DNA of 64,000 bases, taken from Stictocephala bisonia. Lineage: Eukaryota > Arthropoda > Insecta > Hemiptera > Membracidae. Shown in pieces: positions 36,958 to 50,700 of the stretch. The stretch covers positions 1,573,001-1,637,000 of the forward strand of contig JAQJVL010000151.1 in NCBI GenBank assembly GCA_035578905.1, given 5' to 3'. The translations under genes were made by a program, and so were the position numbers. Each line of letters opens with the position of its first letter. Positions within the stretch are counted from its first letter, which is position 1. The notes under the pieces are model-generated. The model was not told where the DNA came from, searched no databases, and worked only from the letters and a program-made list of their open reading frames with translations.

Positions 36958-38482
36958 CAGGGTTGGACAAAAGTCTGCAATATATTTATTAATTTCAAAA
37001 CTATTTAAAGAAATGTAATGAAACTTTGCAGTTATGTACATATATATCCCTGTACCAAACATTTAGACATATTTTGCTTGTTTTTCACATAGTCAGGTGA
37101 TGGCCCATGAAGGAAGTCTTAACATTTTTGAATGGTAAGCTTGCCTCGAGATACACATCAATTTAAAGGTCTTTATCTGTAAAACACAAGAGGACAAACC
37201 TGAGGTCAAAAAGATGACCCAGTCAGAAAATACAACCACTCAAAGAATTTTATGTCAGAGTTTGGAATCAGTCTGGAATGTATTTATTAATTTTTAAAAC
37301 TATTAAAAGAAATGTAATGAAACTTTGTAGTTATGTACGTATACCTATACCAAAAATTTAGGCAAGTTTCAATTTTTTTTCTTTTTTTTTTTCATATCCA
37401 AGGAATGGCCCATGAAGGAAGTCTTAAAAATTAAAATAAAAGCCTAACTTGAATTATACTTCATTTTAAAGGTCTTTGTTTGTAAAAAACAAGAGTGCAA
37501 TCCTGAGGTCAAAAGGATGACCTATTTAGAAAATACAGCCTCTTAAAGGATTTAATATCATATAACTAATACTGCTTAAGAACAAAGCTAAAATAACTAT
37601 TATTTAATAACTATTATAAAATAACTGTACGTGTTATTGTCTATTGCAGCGTAGAGCTATAATTTATCTGACTGAATATGAGAAATTCATTTTCATAAAA
37701 AATAAGTAACAAATCATTATAATAATATTCTTAAACTATTTCTAGAGTAAACATACTATCAAAAGGGTTTAATAGTTTTTTTATTTTTATAATTCAGTCG
37801 TTCGTTACGATTGTTAACAATCAACAACATACTCAACAGGGACCTCAAACTTTTAAACAAATAGCCACATAACTAAGAAGAGTTAATAACAAGACATTAA
37901 ATTCTTGACTCACTGTATTTTCTGACTGGGCCATACTTTTGAACTCAGGTTTACACTCTTGTATTGTACAAATAAAGAACTTTAAAATGAGGCACAACTC
38001 GAGGTAGGCTTACATTTCAAATTTTTAAGACTTCCTTGATGGGCCATCCCCTGGCTATACGAACAACAAGTAAAATATATCTAAATGTTTAGTATACGAA
38101 CATTTATATAACTACAAAGTTTCATTATATTTCTTTCAATAGTTTTAAAATTAATAAATATATTCCAAAGTTTTTCCAGCCCTGACATTAAATTCTTTTA
38201 AGTGGCTGTATGTTGTGACTGGGTCATCCTTTTGACCTCAGATTTGCAATTTTGTATTGCATAAACAAATACCTTTAAAATGAGGTATAAGTCAAGGTAG
38301 GCTTACATTCAAAATTTCTAAGACTTCCTTCTTGGGTCATCCCCTGCATACACGAAAAACTAGTAAAATATGGCTAAATGTTTGGTATAGGGACATGTAA
38401 ATAACTACACAGTTTCATTACATTTCTTTCAATAGTTTTGAAATTAATAAATATATTCCAGAATTTTGCCCAACCCTTCTGT
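36958..38482. mobile_element. Compound foldback transposon: one family B copy inserted in the centre of another
   Basis: The outer left arm starts CAGGGTTGGACAAAAGTCTG at 36958 and ends ~37255; the outer right arm runs ~38185-38482, with TA at both outer borders. Inside, a second pair of arms (37256-~37560 and ~37915-38184) of the same family flanks a ~350-bp AT-rich core. The outer arms, read together, are nearly palindromic at the insertion point (AGAATTTTATGTCA / ACATTAAATTCTTTT). No transposase is encoded. The relative at 8555-9225 shares the arms and core start. Confidence 0.8.
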
Positions 38483-39105
38483 AGTAGTTTAAATTATATC
38501 TTTTTATTAAATTGTACATTTAAATTTTGTCTAATGACGTTTTCTTTTGCAATGACATACCTCAGTAATAAAATATAAAAATTATTGGAATAGTGAAGTT
38601 TATTTTTACAAATTGGAATTTTCCAATAAGAAGAGCTTTAAAATTTATAAATATACTCTCATAGTCTAACTGTTAAGTTTAAACTTAAAGTTATGTCTGT
38701 GTATCACAAACGCTATAAAACATAACCATAAAGTTGTAAAATAAACATAAAGCCACCGCCAATAACATGATTGTACAGAACTGGTAAAATCCTAATTACG
38801 TAGTTAAAAAACAAGAGATATTTGTTCGTAAAGCAGGTATACGACAAGGTAAACATTTACGACTGCTGGTGGGTTTATAATTACACACAGATAATCCGAG
38901 AGAGAGACAAACAAACCCGCGTCACCGAGTGCACCGCTCGTTTTCTCCTTAACTGCTTTTGTTTTTAAATAGCATTTTCTTTACTATATACAAACAGTAT
39001 TGTAAAATTATTACACGCAATCATATGGCTTTCAATCCAACCTACGGAGGGACAAAAGGAGGGAAGAAAATTTGAAAATCAGATTTTTTGTAAAGGGGAA
39101 AATGA
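38483..39105. other. Intergenic sequence
   Basis: No supported gene. Slightly GC-richer around 38870-38950, without ORF. Confidence 0.5.
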
Positions 39106-39109
39106 TCTC

Positions 39110-39312
39110 TTCTTTAACCTTATTTTACCCAATTCTTACATACTATTGACCTGTGTGGGGAACGTATCAGACTAAGTAATGGGGGGAACCAGTAGAGTAC
39201 AAGGTGAATATTACTGATAAAACTAACAGTCAGTGCCAGATTCGAACCAGCGCTATCCCTAACTGACGTACAAGGTCCTGACGCCTTAGACCACTCGGTC
39301 ACTAGCTCTGTA
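39110..39312 (-). mobile_element. tRNA-derived SINE with Leu/Ser-type tRNA head
   Basis: The minus strand begins AGAGCTAGTGACCGAGTGGT, an A-box (GACCGAGTGGTCTAAGG), and has a B-box GGTTCGAATCT near 39248. CACTGAC after the T-arm nearly pairs with GCTAGTG at the start. The anticodon arm does not fold well, and ~120 bp of unrelated body follow toward an A-rich end, so this is a SINE rather than a tRNA gene. The minus frame through it is an accident. Confidence 0.65.
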
Positions 39313-39689
39313 AGCCAAAATGTACATTTAAATTCTAAAAATAATAATAACAATTATAAAAAAATAAAGTCTAAATCGTAAAATAATTTTCCGCCGTATA
39401 TCCGGAGGAGCTACGTTGCACAGCATGAAGCCCATGGACGAGGGGTGGCTATGAGGGATTTCACGTAGTTACAAGACCGAACCAGACACAGACAGCTCGG
39501 ACAGTCATGTGACATGTTCACTAGATGTATTGTTTCATTAAGATTTTTTCAGAATGATCTGGTTATATTAGTATTACCATAATTATTTAATGGACCATTT
39601 TTATCATTCGTAATTGAAAAACAACTTATTTATTAACATTTTGATGGGTAGACTTCCACTGTCGACACTTAAATTAATATAAACTCTTG

Positions 39690-40620
39690 ACCCACAACCC
39701 TGTTAATTAAGGTTAGGTTTGTCCCATTCCATTAGACTCGCCCCTACACGAACAGTACCCCGAATTTACTCACCCACCCTGTTAATTTAGATTAGGTTTG
39801 TCCCTTTCTATAAGACCCTCCCATGCACGAACCTAAGTATTGACCCACCCACCCCTGTTAATTTAGGTTAAGTTTGTCACATTCTATAAGACCCTCCCAT
39901 GCACGAACAGTGGTATATATCCATCCACCCCTGTTAGTTTAGGTTAGGTTTGTCCCATTCTATTAGACTCGCCCCTACACGAACAGTACCCCGAATTTAC
40001 CCACCCACCCTGTTAATTTAGGTTAAGTTTGTCACTTTCTATAAGACCCTCCATCCTCGAACAGTGGTATTTACCCACCCACCCTGTTAATTTAGGTTAA
40101 ATTTGTCCTAGTCTATAGGACCCTCCCATGCACGAACAGTGGTATTTATCCCTCCACCCCTCTTAGTTTAGGTTAGCTTTGTCCCATTCTATAAGACCCT
40201 CCCATGCACGAACAGTGGTATTGACCTACCCACCCCTGTTAATTTAGGTTAAGTTTGTCACTTTCTATAAGACCCTCCCATGCACGAACAGTGGTATTTA
40301 TCCATCCACCCCTGTTAGTGTAGGTTAGGTTTGTCGTATTCTATAAGACCCTCCCATGCACGAACAGTGGTATTTATCCATCCACCCCTGCCTGTTAGTG
40401 TAGGTTAGGTTTGTCGTATTCTATAAGACCCTCCCATGCACGAACAGTGGTATTTATCCATTCACCCCTGTAAGTTAGGTTTGTCCCATTCTACAAAATG
40501 TTACTAACAGTGATAACATAATGTCATAACATTAGTTTTAACAGTAATTTTGGCCCACTCACCATTGTTAGGTTAGGTTAGGTTTGTTTTGTCCTATAAG
40601 ACCCATCCATAAACTTAGAG
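39690..40620. repeat. ~76-79-bp tandem repeat, ~12 copies
   Basis: Each unit has CCACCCCTGTTAATTTAGGT, GTTTGTCCCATTCTATAAGA and CCTCCCATGCACGAACAGTG. CTGTTA/TGTTA marks recur at 39701, 39780, 39856, 39932, 40011 and onward. Two subtypes exist (the CTCGCCCCTACACGAACAGT and CCTCCCATGCACGAACAGTG forms). Confidence 0.9.
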
Positions 40621-41325
40621 TGGCACATAATCCTGATATTCTCCTCTCAGACCATTCACATTAGTTTAAACAGCCGTCCATTGCAGCGCTATCGCAATTC
40701 TAATTATAAAACTTGTAAATTTGTTTTTTAGTTCGCAGACATTTTTTAATTAGCTGTGCATCCGGATTCCTCCGGCGATGCCCAAACCTTCCTCTGTTTA
40801 TTAACTTTCTTTGATGTTTTATTTGTAAATTTGTAAATTGTAAAAGCAATTATGTATCTCAGGAGAACTTCTTAACTCAACAAATTTACCCGTCCTCTAC
40901 TATATTGTTATTAAATCTCAAAGCCTTCTGTGAACCATAACCTACTGCAATAGTAAAAAATTGAGGTGTTTTACAATCCAAAGTTAGCTAAAAGATGCAT
41001 TGTTACAACTTTATTTGTTGTTGAAATCTTGTTTTGTGGTTCTTTAATAGTCGATGTTTGCTATTAATGTGTGTAATTTTAATTATCTTTTAATTTTATA
41101 TAGTTTAGAGAAATCCAACGCTTTGAGTGTAAAATAAGAAAACTAATCATTGCAACCGCTAGAAATCTTAAATAAAATTTTAACAATCATAATAATAACA
41201 ATGACAATTGTATATTCCTATGAATTAAAAAATATGGATTAAATCTGGAAGGGTGGTGTGTGGTATTGTCCGTATTAACAGTACAAAATACATTTAAAGC
41301 GGTGAAATCCTAGTTTATGTTATTT
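40621..41325. other. AT-rich intergenic sequence
   Basis: No gene recognised. Confidence 0.5.
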
Positions 41326-41430
41326 ATTTATTTTATTTATTTATTACTTTAAAGTGAGTACAAAATCAAGGCCTCACCAAGCTACGCAAAACTTTTCTGT
41401 GAGGTCCTATAGTAAATAAGAAAGAAAAAA
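41326..41430 (-). mobile_element. Retroposon 3' end: stem-loop plus AATA-type tail
   Basis: The minus strand has CCTCAC ... GTGAGG forming a stem around GAAAAGTTTTGCGTAGCTTG, then a short 3' segment and a (TAAA/AATA)n tail at 41354-41325. This is the layout of a LINE or SINE 3' terminus. The 5' extent is not recognisable. Confidence 0.45.
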
Positions 41431-44145
41431 AACATAGTAAAAACAAATACATGCATATATACTTATATATATTTTATAGTGTTATTTATTAGTAATTATT
41501 GGCGGTTTAGGACAGGCACCTATTTTAACAAAATAAAAAATACAGCTTATAATAAGACAAAACTATGCATTAGAATAGAAGGTATGAATACAATAACTGC
41601 AGAATGTGGCTACACCATATGCCTATGCCTGGTGAAAGTTTGTAGATGATTTTATCCTGTTTGCCAAAACATTCCTGCTCTCTATTCTATGCCCATTCCC
41701 TCAACAACACTTGGATCGGCAGTGGGTGAATTATAATGTTGTACTGTAAACAAACACAAGGTGATATAACCTTAGCGTGTTTTCTTACTGTAATTTAACT
41801 ATTGAAAATACTATTTGAATTCTAAAACGAATATATGTTTAATTTGTAAAATTAATTGAACAGTGCAGTGTCTTTGATGTGACAATGTCATATTTATTAC
41901 TTGGTAGATTGCCCATTTCTGGGTCAATGTTTATCTAGGCTGTGTAATTATGGTAAATAGTCCCTTTCAGTGCACCTTTTCTTCCAAGAAAAACCCGTTA
42001 GAATAAATGATGAAACTACAAAAGAAACACAATAAATAATCTAAATTAACCTGTATTTGTGAAATTACATTACTCAAACAATATTGTAAGGTGATTTTGT
42101 TCTGTATTCAATATCTGGTAATATTTCTACATAATTGTCTGAAATGCAGTTAGTGTATTTGTAAACACCTGTCTGAATTAGACTGATCCACCAGTAACTT
42201 ACTAGAGTGATTGGTTTTAAGGGTCAATCTGTTGTACACCGCCGTTCACGTTATTTATGAAACTTGTAACCGAAGAATACAAAAGGTAAGAATATTTATA
42301 AGATAAAATAAGTTTGTATGACTGTTTGGGGTAGACTTTTCCCGTTAGATTACCTTGGTATTTCAATTGTGATTCCGGCTTGTGGGTTGCCGTTACTGTC
42401 CATTGAATCATCGATAAAAGCCCCAAGTTTAGCACTCTAAGGAATTTTGTTTATCGCAACTACCGCTTGTAGTAATAGTAAAGATCCTGACTCACTAACG
42501 AACAAACAATGTATTCCCTCCCCTCTCTCCACCCTCATATACCCTGCCTGCCCCGCCCCTCAAATTTTACAGATGGGTATAACTCCCACATTTATAGTAA
42601 AGTCTAGCAATGAATTTTACGTATATTATTAATCTACTTTTTTAGCCAAAGACGAATGTACAAATTTCAACTCAAAATTTGAACAACTATCATTTATAGA
42701 AAAATAATTGGTAACACTTAAATTTTTTTTTTTTTTAGATTTACCAAATAATAAGTTAATTAATACCTTTTGTTCACTATATTCTCAAAATGTTAATAAA
42801 TTATGTCATACGGTTTGTTCACGAGTTATGCACCACCAAAGCTAAATTAGTCACTTGGGGCAGCCATATCTCCATAAATAAATTTGTTAAAAATGTTTTC
42901 CCGTAACACATTTATTACTTATATGGATCCTAACAATTTTATTCGAAACATTTTCAAAAATAATTTTCGATCAAGCACTTTTAACAGCTTTTTAACTAAA
43001 GCCCTTAAATACCTTAAACCTTAAGTAATAACTGCATCGCTTCCTGATGATTTGAAATGTCCAATATTTTCATTTCATCGTCACTATTTAAATTGGTTAT
43101 TGGTTTATTCAATTTTGGAGATTATCTAAACATTCTTTTAGTAGTGTTAACCGTGTTGCATTTGTCCGATTTAGTTCAGTCTGGCGAAAACCTTCTCACC
43201 TTCCGACCAGCGACTGTTTATCTCACCACTATATCGTTTTTCTGGTTATTTTTAATAAGTAGTAAATGTTTAAGTTTATTTGAAAGATGATAAATTTCGT
43301 TATCGAATATTGTTACTTATTATCAGTTCCCTTATTTTAATTCAGTTTAAGTTTTGTGCACTAGTGCAAATAGGAAAATTTAAATAGACTAAACATCGTC
43401 AAAGAATAATGTAAGCACCACAGTAGCCTTATGCCGGATGCACAATTCGTCAAGCCGGAGTGATGATTTGCAACTTCGCATCATACAGTGTCATCTACCG
43501 TATCCTTTTTTTATCAGGTGAACTCTAGTTACAATGTAAGCTACCTGCAGTCTTTTTGTTGTAAAATAAATGCCAGATCGTTTTCTCTAACTAGTTATCG
43601 TTCACCTTTGTATAGACATTATGAAGTTACGTATTAGACAAATTAGTTGAAAGTTATTTTACTGATAAACAATAAAATTAGTTTCATTTTAAAAATAAAA
43701 TTGTATAATTTATTCCGAACTTTCAATTAACACAATGTTTTTCGGTTAAAATTTAAGAGATAGCTTTACACATTATTAATTTTTCATGAACTGAAATTTG
43801 TTATAGTGCCTGACTCCGTTATAGTGTATTGCGACCATATTCACACAAAATGATGTTCGCAAAATACTGTCTGAGGACTCTAGGAAATAGGGTATCAATA
43901 GGAGAGAAGGTACGTTACTCATTTACTGTATGACAGATACGTGATTCAATATGGCGGCGCTTAGTAGCTTTCCCCCTTCTACTCCACATAATCATCATTT
44001 CTACCATAGTGTATTAGATATCTCGGTTATTAATGTAATATAATATGGCCGAGAATTAATTAGATGTAAAATTAAATTGAAACATAATGAATGACTTCCT
44101 TCAAAGGACATCGGAGACAGATATGTTAGTGGCCATCTTCCAACG
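41431..44145. other. Intergenic, no supported gene
   Basis: Frames at 42217-42632 and 43057-43290 lack domains or splice context. A single CAATATGGCGGCGCTT motif lies near 43950, similar to those clustered at 57.9-58.4 kb. Confidence 0.5.
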
Positions 44146-44149
44146 TACG

Positions 44150-44470
44150 ATAATCATTTACCACCCACCACTACACATGCAATGTTGACGAGCTGATCAC
44201 ACCAACCTTTCAGTGATGACAACGGGCCCTTCCATTTACATTTGACGTCGACTGCCTTCCCACCCACTAATACAAATATGACGTCAACAGTCTTTCCACC
44301 CACCCACACTCGTACGATGTAGTTGACGTTCCTCCCTAACGTCAACTACCCTCCACACACCCATACACTTATGAAGTCGATGGCCTTCACACCCAATACA
44401 TGCACGAGACGTCGTTTTTACTGAGTACCTACCCCTACACCTAAAAGTAGTTGCCTTCCCACCCACAATA
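44150..44470. repeat. Degenerate ~55-65-bp repeat
   Basis: Loose recurrences of TTCCCACCCAC, TATGACGTCAACAG / GATGTAGTTGACGTTC and CACCCATACAC words. Frames on the minus strand here are by-products. Confidence 0.5.
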
Positions 44471-46565
44471 ACCCATATTAAAGAGGTCCTTAATGAGCTA
44501 TCTCACTCCTTACAAGTTCGTCGGTAGGTTGTTTGCACAGGGTGTTTTAAAGTATCAGAATGGTGTTATCTTTTAAATCATTGAAACATAATTAGTGAAA
44601 GTCAACCAACATACATACTTTTAACCACATCGAGGATTGCCTTAAGGAGTCAGACGATATCCCTAATTAAGAGCATAGATTGAGTTGTACATCAAATTAA
44701 AGATCTCACGTAGGGGAACATAATCCCTCAATCTCGAGTCGTATAAATTCTTCTTCTATGTGGAAGCAGTGAGTAGGAATAAGCAATATCAAAGCCGTGA
44801 GATCTTTTAGATAGGCAATATGAGTACTGTAGCCATATTGCGGTCGACAATGGCAGGCGTTCTACACCCAACACATACGCGCACGCTCTTCTAAACAATG
44901 AAACAGTTTCTTACAGTAGGTAGTAAGACAATGTACATTGAATACCACCATAGAATATCCCCTCCGCGGGAAACTATCCACAATGAGGTCGAAGAAAGGT
45001 TTATTGTTACCATAAAAATTAAACGTTACATAAAAATGAAGGTTGAATTTGAGTAAAATATCTAACTAATGAGGTTAGATATGATGTCAAAATGTCTTCT
45101 TCTGTAGTGGTTGATTAATTGTCAATAGTCAACTTGGCAACATATCTCCAATCTTCTCGTCTTTCCGCTTTTCTCTTCATTTCTCCATAGGTCTTTTATG
45201 CGTCTAAACTTACTTCATTTAAAAAATGATAGATTTAGATTTCATTATCATCACAAACTTTTACAATAAATACTCAAAATGTTTTTGCACTGAAATTTGA
45301 CAATGTGCAATGTGGTTGTAGCAATTCGTTGCAATATATACTATACAAAAAAACTTCCTTATTGTTAACGTATTATTATACATGTAATCGTTTATGTTAC
45401 TGGGCTTGTTTGGATAAACTCTGCTTTTTTTAATATCCCCCAAAAATGAAGTTTAAAGGTAACAGTCAGGTAATATAGCGGAACTTTATTTTCACTTCTG
45501 TTACTAATCCATTGTTCGAAAAGTTTACTTAGCAAATTTCGTACGTCTACCGCGTAGAAAGTAGTACCGAACTGGTACCCATCTTGTTGGGCCCCAACCA
45601 AATCTAAGTTTAAATCACTGCCATTTTCTACAAGGAAACACTTTGAGGTCGTACTTGGAACATTTTATTCTTCTAAGTGAGATCTTTAATATTATGTATT
45701 GATCAACTTATGTTCTCATTTAGGATATAGACTTCTTTTGGGCCGTCTTCCTGAGGTGATAACACTTTTACATTTTCTATACAAAAATCTACTGATTCGT
45801 AGAGTATCGCTGTTATATTTACAATGGTTAAAAATATAACACTATTGATACAATTCTGAAAATTAGTATGTTTTGCGAATAATATTGTCGCTTCATGTGA
45901 CTACCAATCAACTTTATTTACGAAACAAATATGTAATTGAATAGTGATACATTAATAACGTTACTATGAGCAATTTTGTATATGAGTTTACTAATGATAG
46001 TTTTAAGTTGTTATAAACTCTAAGCTGACCATAAACCAACTATCCCTGATTAAAGTTAGTCTGTAACTACCAATCATAGTATACTTAAACTGGAACGTGT
46101 GACAATGTTGACTCGGAAGGATAGTAATCAACTCTATGTTGGCTAACAGCATACTGGAGTATGTGTGGAAGGCTAAGTGCGGTTTATGTATTCAGTTATT
46201 CCATGCATCGAGAGTATATTTACTTAAGAATCGTCAAAATACATGGTTATAAATGAATCCTAATTACATTACGAAATGCACATTACATATTGTGCTAGAC
46301 AATGCCTGGTATAACAGTTATTTAATAAACTAATGAAATAATATCCTACATGATTCCACGCTATTATCCACGTTTAATATGCATCAATAACAGCAGATGT
46401 AGAGTATAACCAAGGAAAGCGTTTGCATCCATTTATATATCTTGAACAATCAATTGATAAAATATAACATTTTGTTTGAATAGTTTATTTTCTGACACCA
46501 ATCAACAAATCTTAATTGGGTGTCTACAAAATATAAAAACAAACATTTAAGTATATGGGTTAAGG
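44471..46565. other. Intergenic, no supported gene
   Basis: The minus frame at 45392-45601 (69 codons) is not recognised and has no context. Confidence 0.45.
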
Positions 46566-46948
46566 ATAAAAAACGTTTAACTGAAGCATGGTTCAATGTT
46601 AATTTAGCTATATAATTATCGACTCGCAGTTGTATAACGACTACACAGTGTACTGTACTGACAAAAAACGTTTAACTGAAGCATGGTTCAATGTTAATTT
46701 AGCTATATAATTATCGAATCGCAGTTGTCTAACGACCACACAGAGTACTGTACTGATAAAAAACGTTTAACTGAAGCATGGTTCAATGTTAATTTAGCTA
46801 TATAATTATCGAATCGCAGTTGTCTAACGACCACACAGTGTACTGTACTGATAAAAAACGTTTAACTGAAGCATGGTTCAATGTTAATTTAGCTATATAA
46901 TTATCGACTCGCAGTTGTCTAACGACCACACAGTGTACTGTACTGATA
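46566..46948. repeat. 95-bp satellite, 4 copies (divergent relative of the 122-bp satellite)
   Basis: AAAAAACGTTTAACTGAAGC recurs at 46568, 46663, 46758 and 46853. The second half (TCGCAGTTGTCTAACGACCA, CACAGTGTACTGTACTGA) aligns with the 122-bp monomer (TCGCAGTTGTCTAACAACCA, CACAGTATACTGGTACT), and the flank after the last copy (to ~46980) still aligns with the rest of that monomer. Confidence 0.9.
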
Positions 46949-47016
46949 ACGAATGGAATTTGTATGAATCAGTATCACTAAGAGTTGTTTTCGATGGATG
47001 ACGTTAGAGAGTACAT

Positions 47017-47490
47017 AAAATGTTGTGTTTGAAGGGTTGGTGGGTCTATAAATGTTGTGTTTGAAGGGTTGGTGGGTTTATAAATGTTGTGGTTGAAGGG
47101 TTGGTGGGTCTATAAATGTTGTGTTTGAAGGGTTGGTGGGTCTATAAATGTTGTGTTTGAAGGGTTGGTGGGTCTATAAATGTTGTGTTTGAAGGGTTGG
47201 TGGGTCTATAAATGTTGTGTTTGAAGGGTTGGTGGGTCTATAAATGTTGTGTTTGAAGGGTTGGTGGGTCTATAAATGTTGTGTTTGAAGGGTTGGTGGT
47301 TCTATAAATGTTGTGTTTGAAGGGTTGGTGGGTCTATAAATGTTGTGTTTGAAGGGTTGGTGGGTCTATAAATGTTGTGATTGAAGAGTTGGTGGGTCTA
47401 TAAATGTTGTGTTTGAAGGGTTGGTGGGTCTATAAATGTTGTGTTTGAAGGGTTGGTGGGTCTATAAATGTTGTGTTCGAAAAGGGGTGG
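47017..47490. repeat. 32-bp minisatellite, ~15 copies
   Basis: AAATGTTGTGTTTGAAGGGT then TGGTGGGTCTAT, at exact 32-bp spacing and very homogeneous, suggesting recent expansion. Confidence 0.95.
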
Positions 47491-47555
47491 GTGATTACAT
47501 CAAATGTAATTGTATTCTTTACGAATAAAGTTGGTATAAAACAGTACACCAACTT

Positions 47556-47703
47556 CGGCGTGGTGGCTCAGTAGCTAAGGCTTCAGACTGTGGAGGGCAT
47601 TGTACAAGGTTCTAATCCACAATTGAGCCAACGATTGATACTTCACTCGTTGAATAAAGTTCACGCACAGGATTGCAAGCCCATGTGAACTGGTGAGTAA
47701 TTG
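47556..47703 (+). mobile_element. tRNA-derived SINE, fuller copy
   Basis: Head CGGCGTGGTGGCTCAGTAGC with an A-box (TGGCTCAGTAGCTAAGG, 47564-47580) and B-box (GGTTCTAATCC, 47608-47618) at SINE-like spacing. The 3' body TTGAATAAAGTTCACGCACA ... GCAAGCCCAT ... AACTGGTGAGTAA is shared with 36331-36441. Bases before it (GTTGGTATAAAACAGTA) and after it (TATCATTACA ... TTGATTGAGCTAG) are the two halves of a diverged 122-bp monomer, so it appears to have inserted into the satellite. Confidence 0.7.
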
Positions 47704-47719
47704 TATCATTACATAAAGC

Positions 47720-50700
47720 TCTGAACGGTAACAAAGTTGATTGAGCTAGTCACCAATCAACTCCCAGTTGTCTAACAACCATACACTGTTCTACAACTAC
47801 AGTGTGTAGTTTTCTACCAACCACACAGTATACTAGTACTCATTATGTATTGAGTCGGTATAAACCAATATCATTACAAAAAGCACTAAAAAGTAGCTAC
47901 GTTGATTGAGATAGTTAGTGATCAACTCGCAGTTGTCTAACAACCACACAGTATACTGGTACTCATTACATATTGAGTCGGTATAAAACAATATCATTAC
48001 AAAATCACTGAAAAGTAGCAACGTTGATTGAGCTAGTTAGTGATCAACCTGCATTTGTCTAACCCCCACACAGTATACTGGTACTCACTACGTATTGAGT
48101 CGGTATAAAACAATATCATTACAAAATCACTAAAAAGTAGCAACGTTGATTGAGCTAGTTAGTGATCAACTCGCAGTTGTCTAACAACCACATAGTATAC
48201 TGGTACTCATTACATTTTGAGTCGGTATAAAACAATATCATTACAAAATCACTAAAAGGTAGCAACGTTGATTGAGCTAGTTAGTGATCAACCCGCATTT
48301 GTCTAACCCCCACACAGTATACTGGTACTCATTACGTATTGAGTCGGTATAAAACAATATCATTACAAAATCACTAAAAAGTAGCAACGTTGATTGAGCT
48401 AGTTAGTGATCAACTCGCAGTTGTCTAACAACCACATAGTATACTGGTACTCATTACATTTTGAGTCGGTATAAAACAATATCATTACAAAATCACTAAA
48501 AGGTAGCAACGTTGATTGAGCTAGTTAGTGATCAACCCGCATTTGTCTAACCCCCACACAGTATACTGGTACTCATTACGTATTGAGTCGGTATAAAACA
48601 ATATCATTACAAAATCACTAAAAAGTAGCAACGTTGATTGAGCTAGTTAGTGATCAACTCGCAGTTATCTAACCCCCACACAGTATACTGGTACTCACTA
48701 CGTATTGAGTCGGTATAAAACAATATCATTACAAAATCACTAAAAAGTAGCAACCTTGATTGAGCTAGTTAGTGATCAACTCGCAGTTGTCTAACAACCA
48801 CACAGTATACTGGTACTCATTACATATTGAGTCGGTATAAAACAATATCATTACAAAATCACTAAAAAGTAGCAACGTTGATTGAGCTAGTTAGTGATCA
48901 ACCCGCAGTTGTCTAACAACCATACAGTATACTGGTACTCATTACGTATTGAGTCGGTATAAAACAATATTATTACAAAATCACTAAAAAGTAGCAACGT
49001 TGATTGAGCTAGTTAGTGATCAACTCGCAGTTGTCTAACAACCATACTATACTGGTACTCACTACGTATTGAGTCGCTATAAAACAATATCATTACAAAA
49101 TCACTAAAAAGTAGCAACGTTGATTGAGCTAGTTAGTGATCAACTCGCAGTTATCTAACAACCACACAGTGTACTCATTACATATTGAGTCGGTATAAAA
49201 CAATATCAATTCAAAATCACTAAAAAGTAGTAACGTTGATTGAGCTAGTTAGTGATCAACCCGCAGTTGTCTAACAACCACACAGTGTACTGGTACTCAT
49301 TACATATTGAGTAGGTATAAAACAATATCATTACAAAAAGCACTAAAAAGTAGCAACGTTGATTGAGCTAGTTAGTGATCAACCTGCATTTGTCTAACCC
49401 CCACACAGTATACTGGTACTCACTACGTATTGAGTCGGTATAAAACAATATCATTACAAAATCACTAAAAAGTAGCAACGTTGATTGAGCTAGTTAGTGA
49501 TCAACTCGCAGTTGTCTAACAACCACATAGTATACTGGTACTCATTACATTTTGAGTCGGTATAAAACAATATCATTACAAAATCACTAAAAGGTAGCAA
49601 CGTTGATTGAGCTAGTTAGTGATCAACCCGCATTTGTCTAACCCCCACACAGTATACTGGTACTCACTACGTATTGAGTCGGTATAAAACAATATCATTA
49701 CAAAATCACTAAAAAGTAGCAACGTTGATTGAGCTAGTTAGTGATCAACTCGCAGTTGTCTAACAACCACACAGTATACTGGTACTCATTACATATTGAG
49801 TCGGTATAAAACAATATCATTACAAAATCACTAAAAAGTAGCAACGTTGATTGAGCTAGTTAGTGATCAACCCGCAGTTGTCTAACAACCATACAGTATA
49901 CTGGTACTCATTACGTATTGAGTCGGTATAAAACAATATTATTACAAAATCACTAAAAAGTAGCAACGTTGATTGAGCTAGTTAGTGATCAACTCGCAGT
50001 TGTCTAACAACCATACTATACTGGTACTCATTACGTATTGAGTCGCTATAAAACAATATTATTACAAAATCACTAAAAAGTAGCAACGTTGATTGAGCTA
50101 GAAAGTGATCAACTCGCAGTTATCTAACAACCACACAGTATACTGGTACTCATTACATATTGAGTCGGTATAAAACAATATCAATTCAAAATCACTAAAA
50201 AGTAGCAACGTTGATTGAGCTAGTTAGTGATCAACCCGCAGTTGTCTAACAACCACACAGTGTACTGGTACTCATTACATATTGAGTAGGTATAAAACAA
50301 TATCATTACAAAAAGCACTAAAAAGTAGCAACGTTGATTGAGCTAGTTAGTGATCAACCTGCATTTGTCTAACCCCCACACAGTATACTGGTACTCACTA
50401 CGTATTGAGTCGGTATAAAACAATATCATTACAAAATCACTAAAAAGTAGCAACGTTGATTGAGCTAGTTAGTGATCAACTCGCAGTTGTCTAACAACCA
50501 CATAGTATACTGGTACTCATTACATTTTGAGTCGGTATAAAACAATATCATTACAAAATCACTAAAAGGTAGCAACGTTGATTGAGCTAGTTAGTGATCA
50601 ACCCGCATTTGTCTAACCCCCACACAGTATACTGGTACTCATTACGTATTGAGTCGGTATAAAACAATATCATTACAAAATCACTAAAAAGTAGCAACGT

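Noticed and set aside
39240..39312. Functional tRNA gene (Leu/Ser type)
   Set aside because: A- and B-boxes are present, but the anticodon arm does not pair and a non-tRNA body follows; called a SINE.
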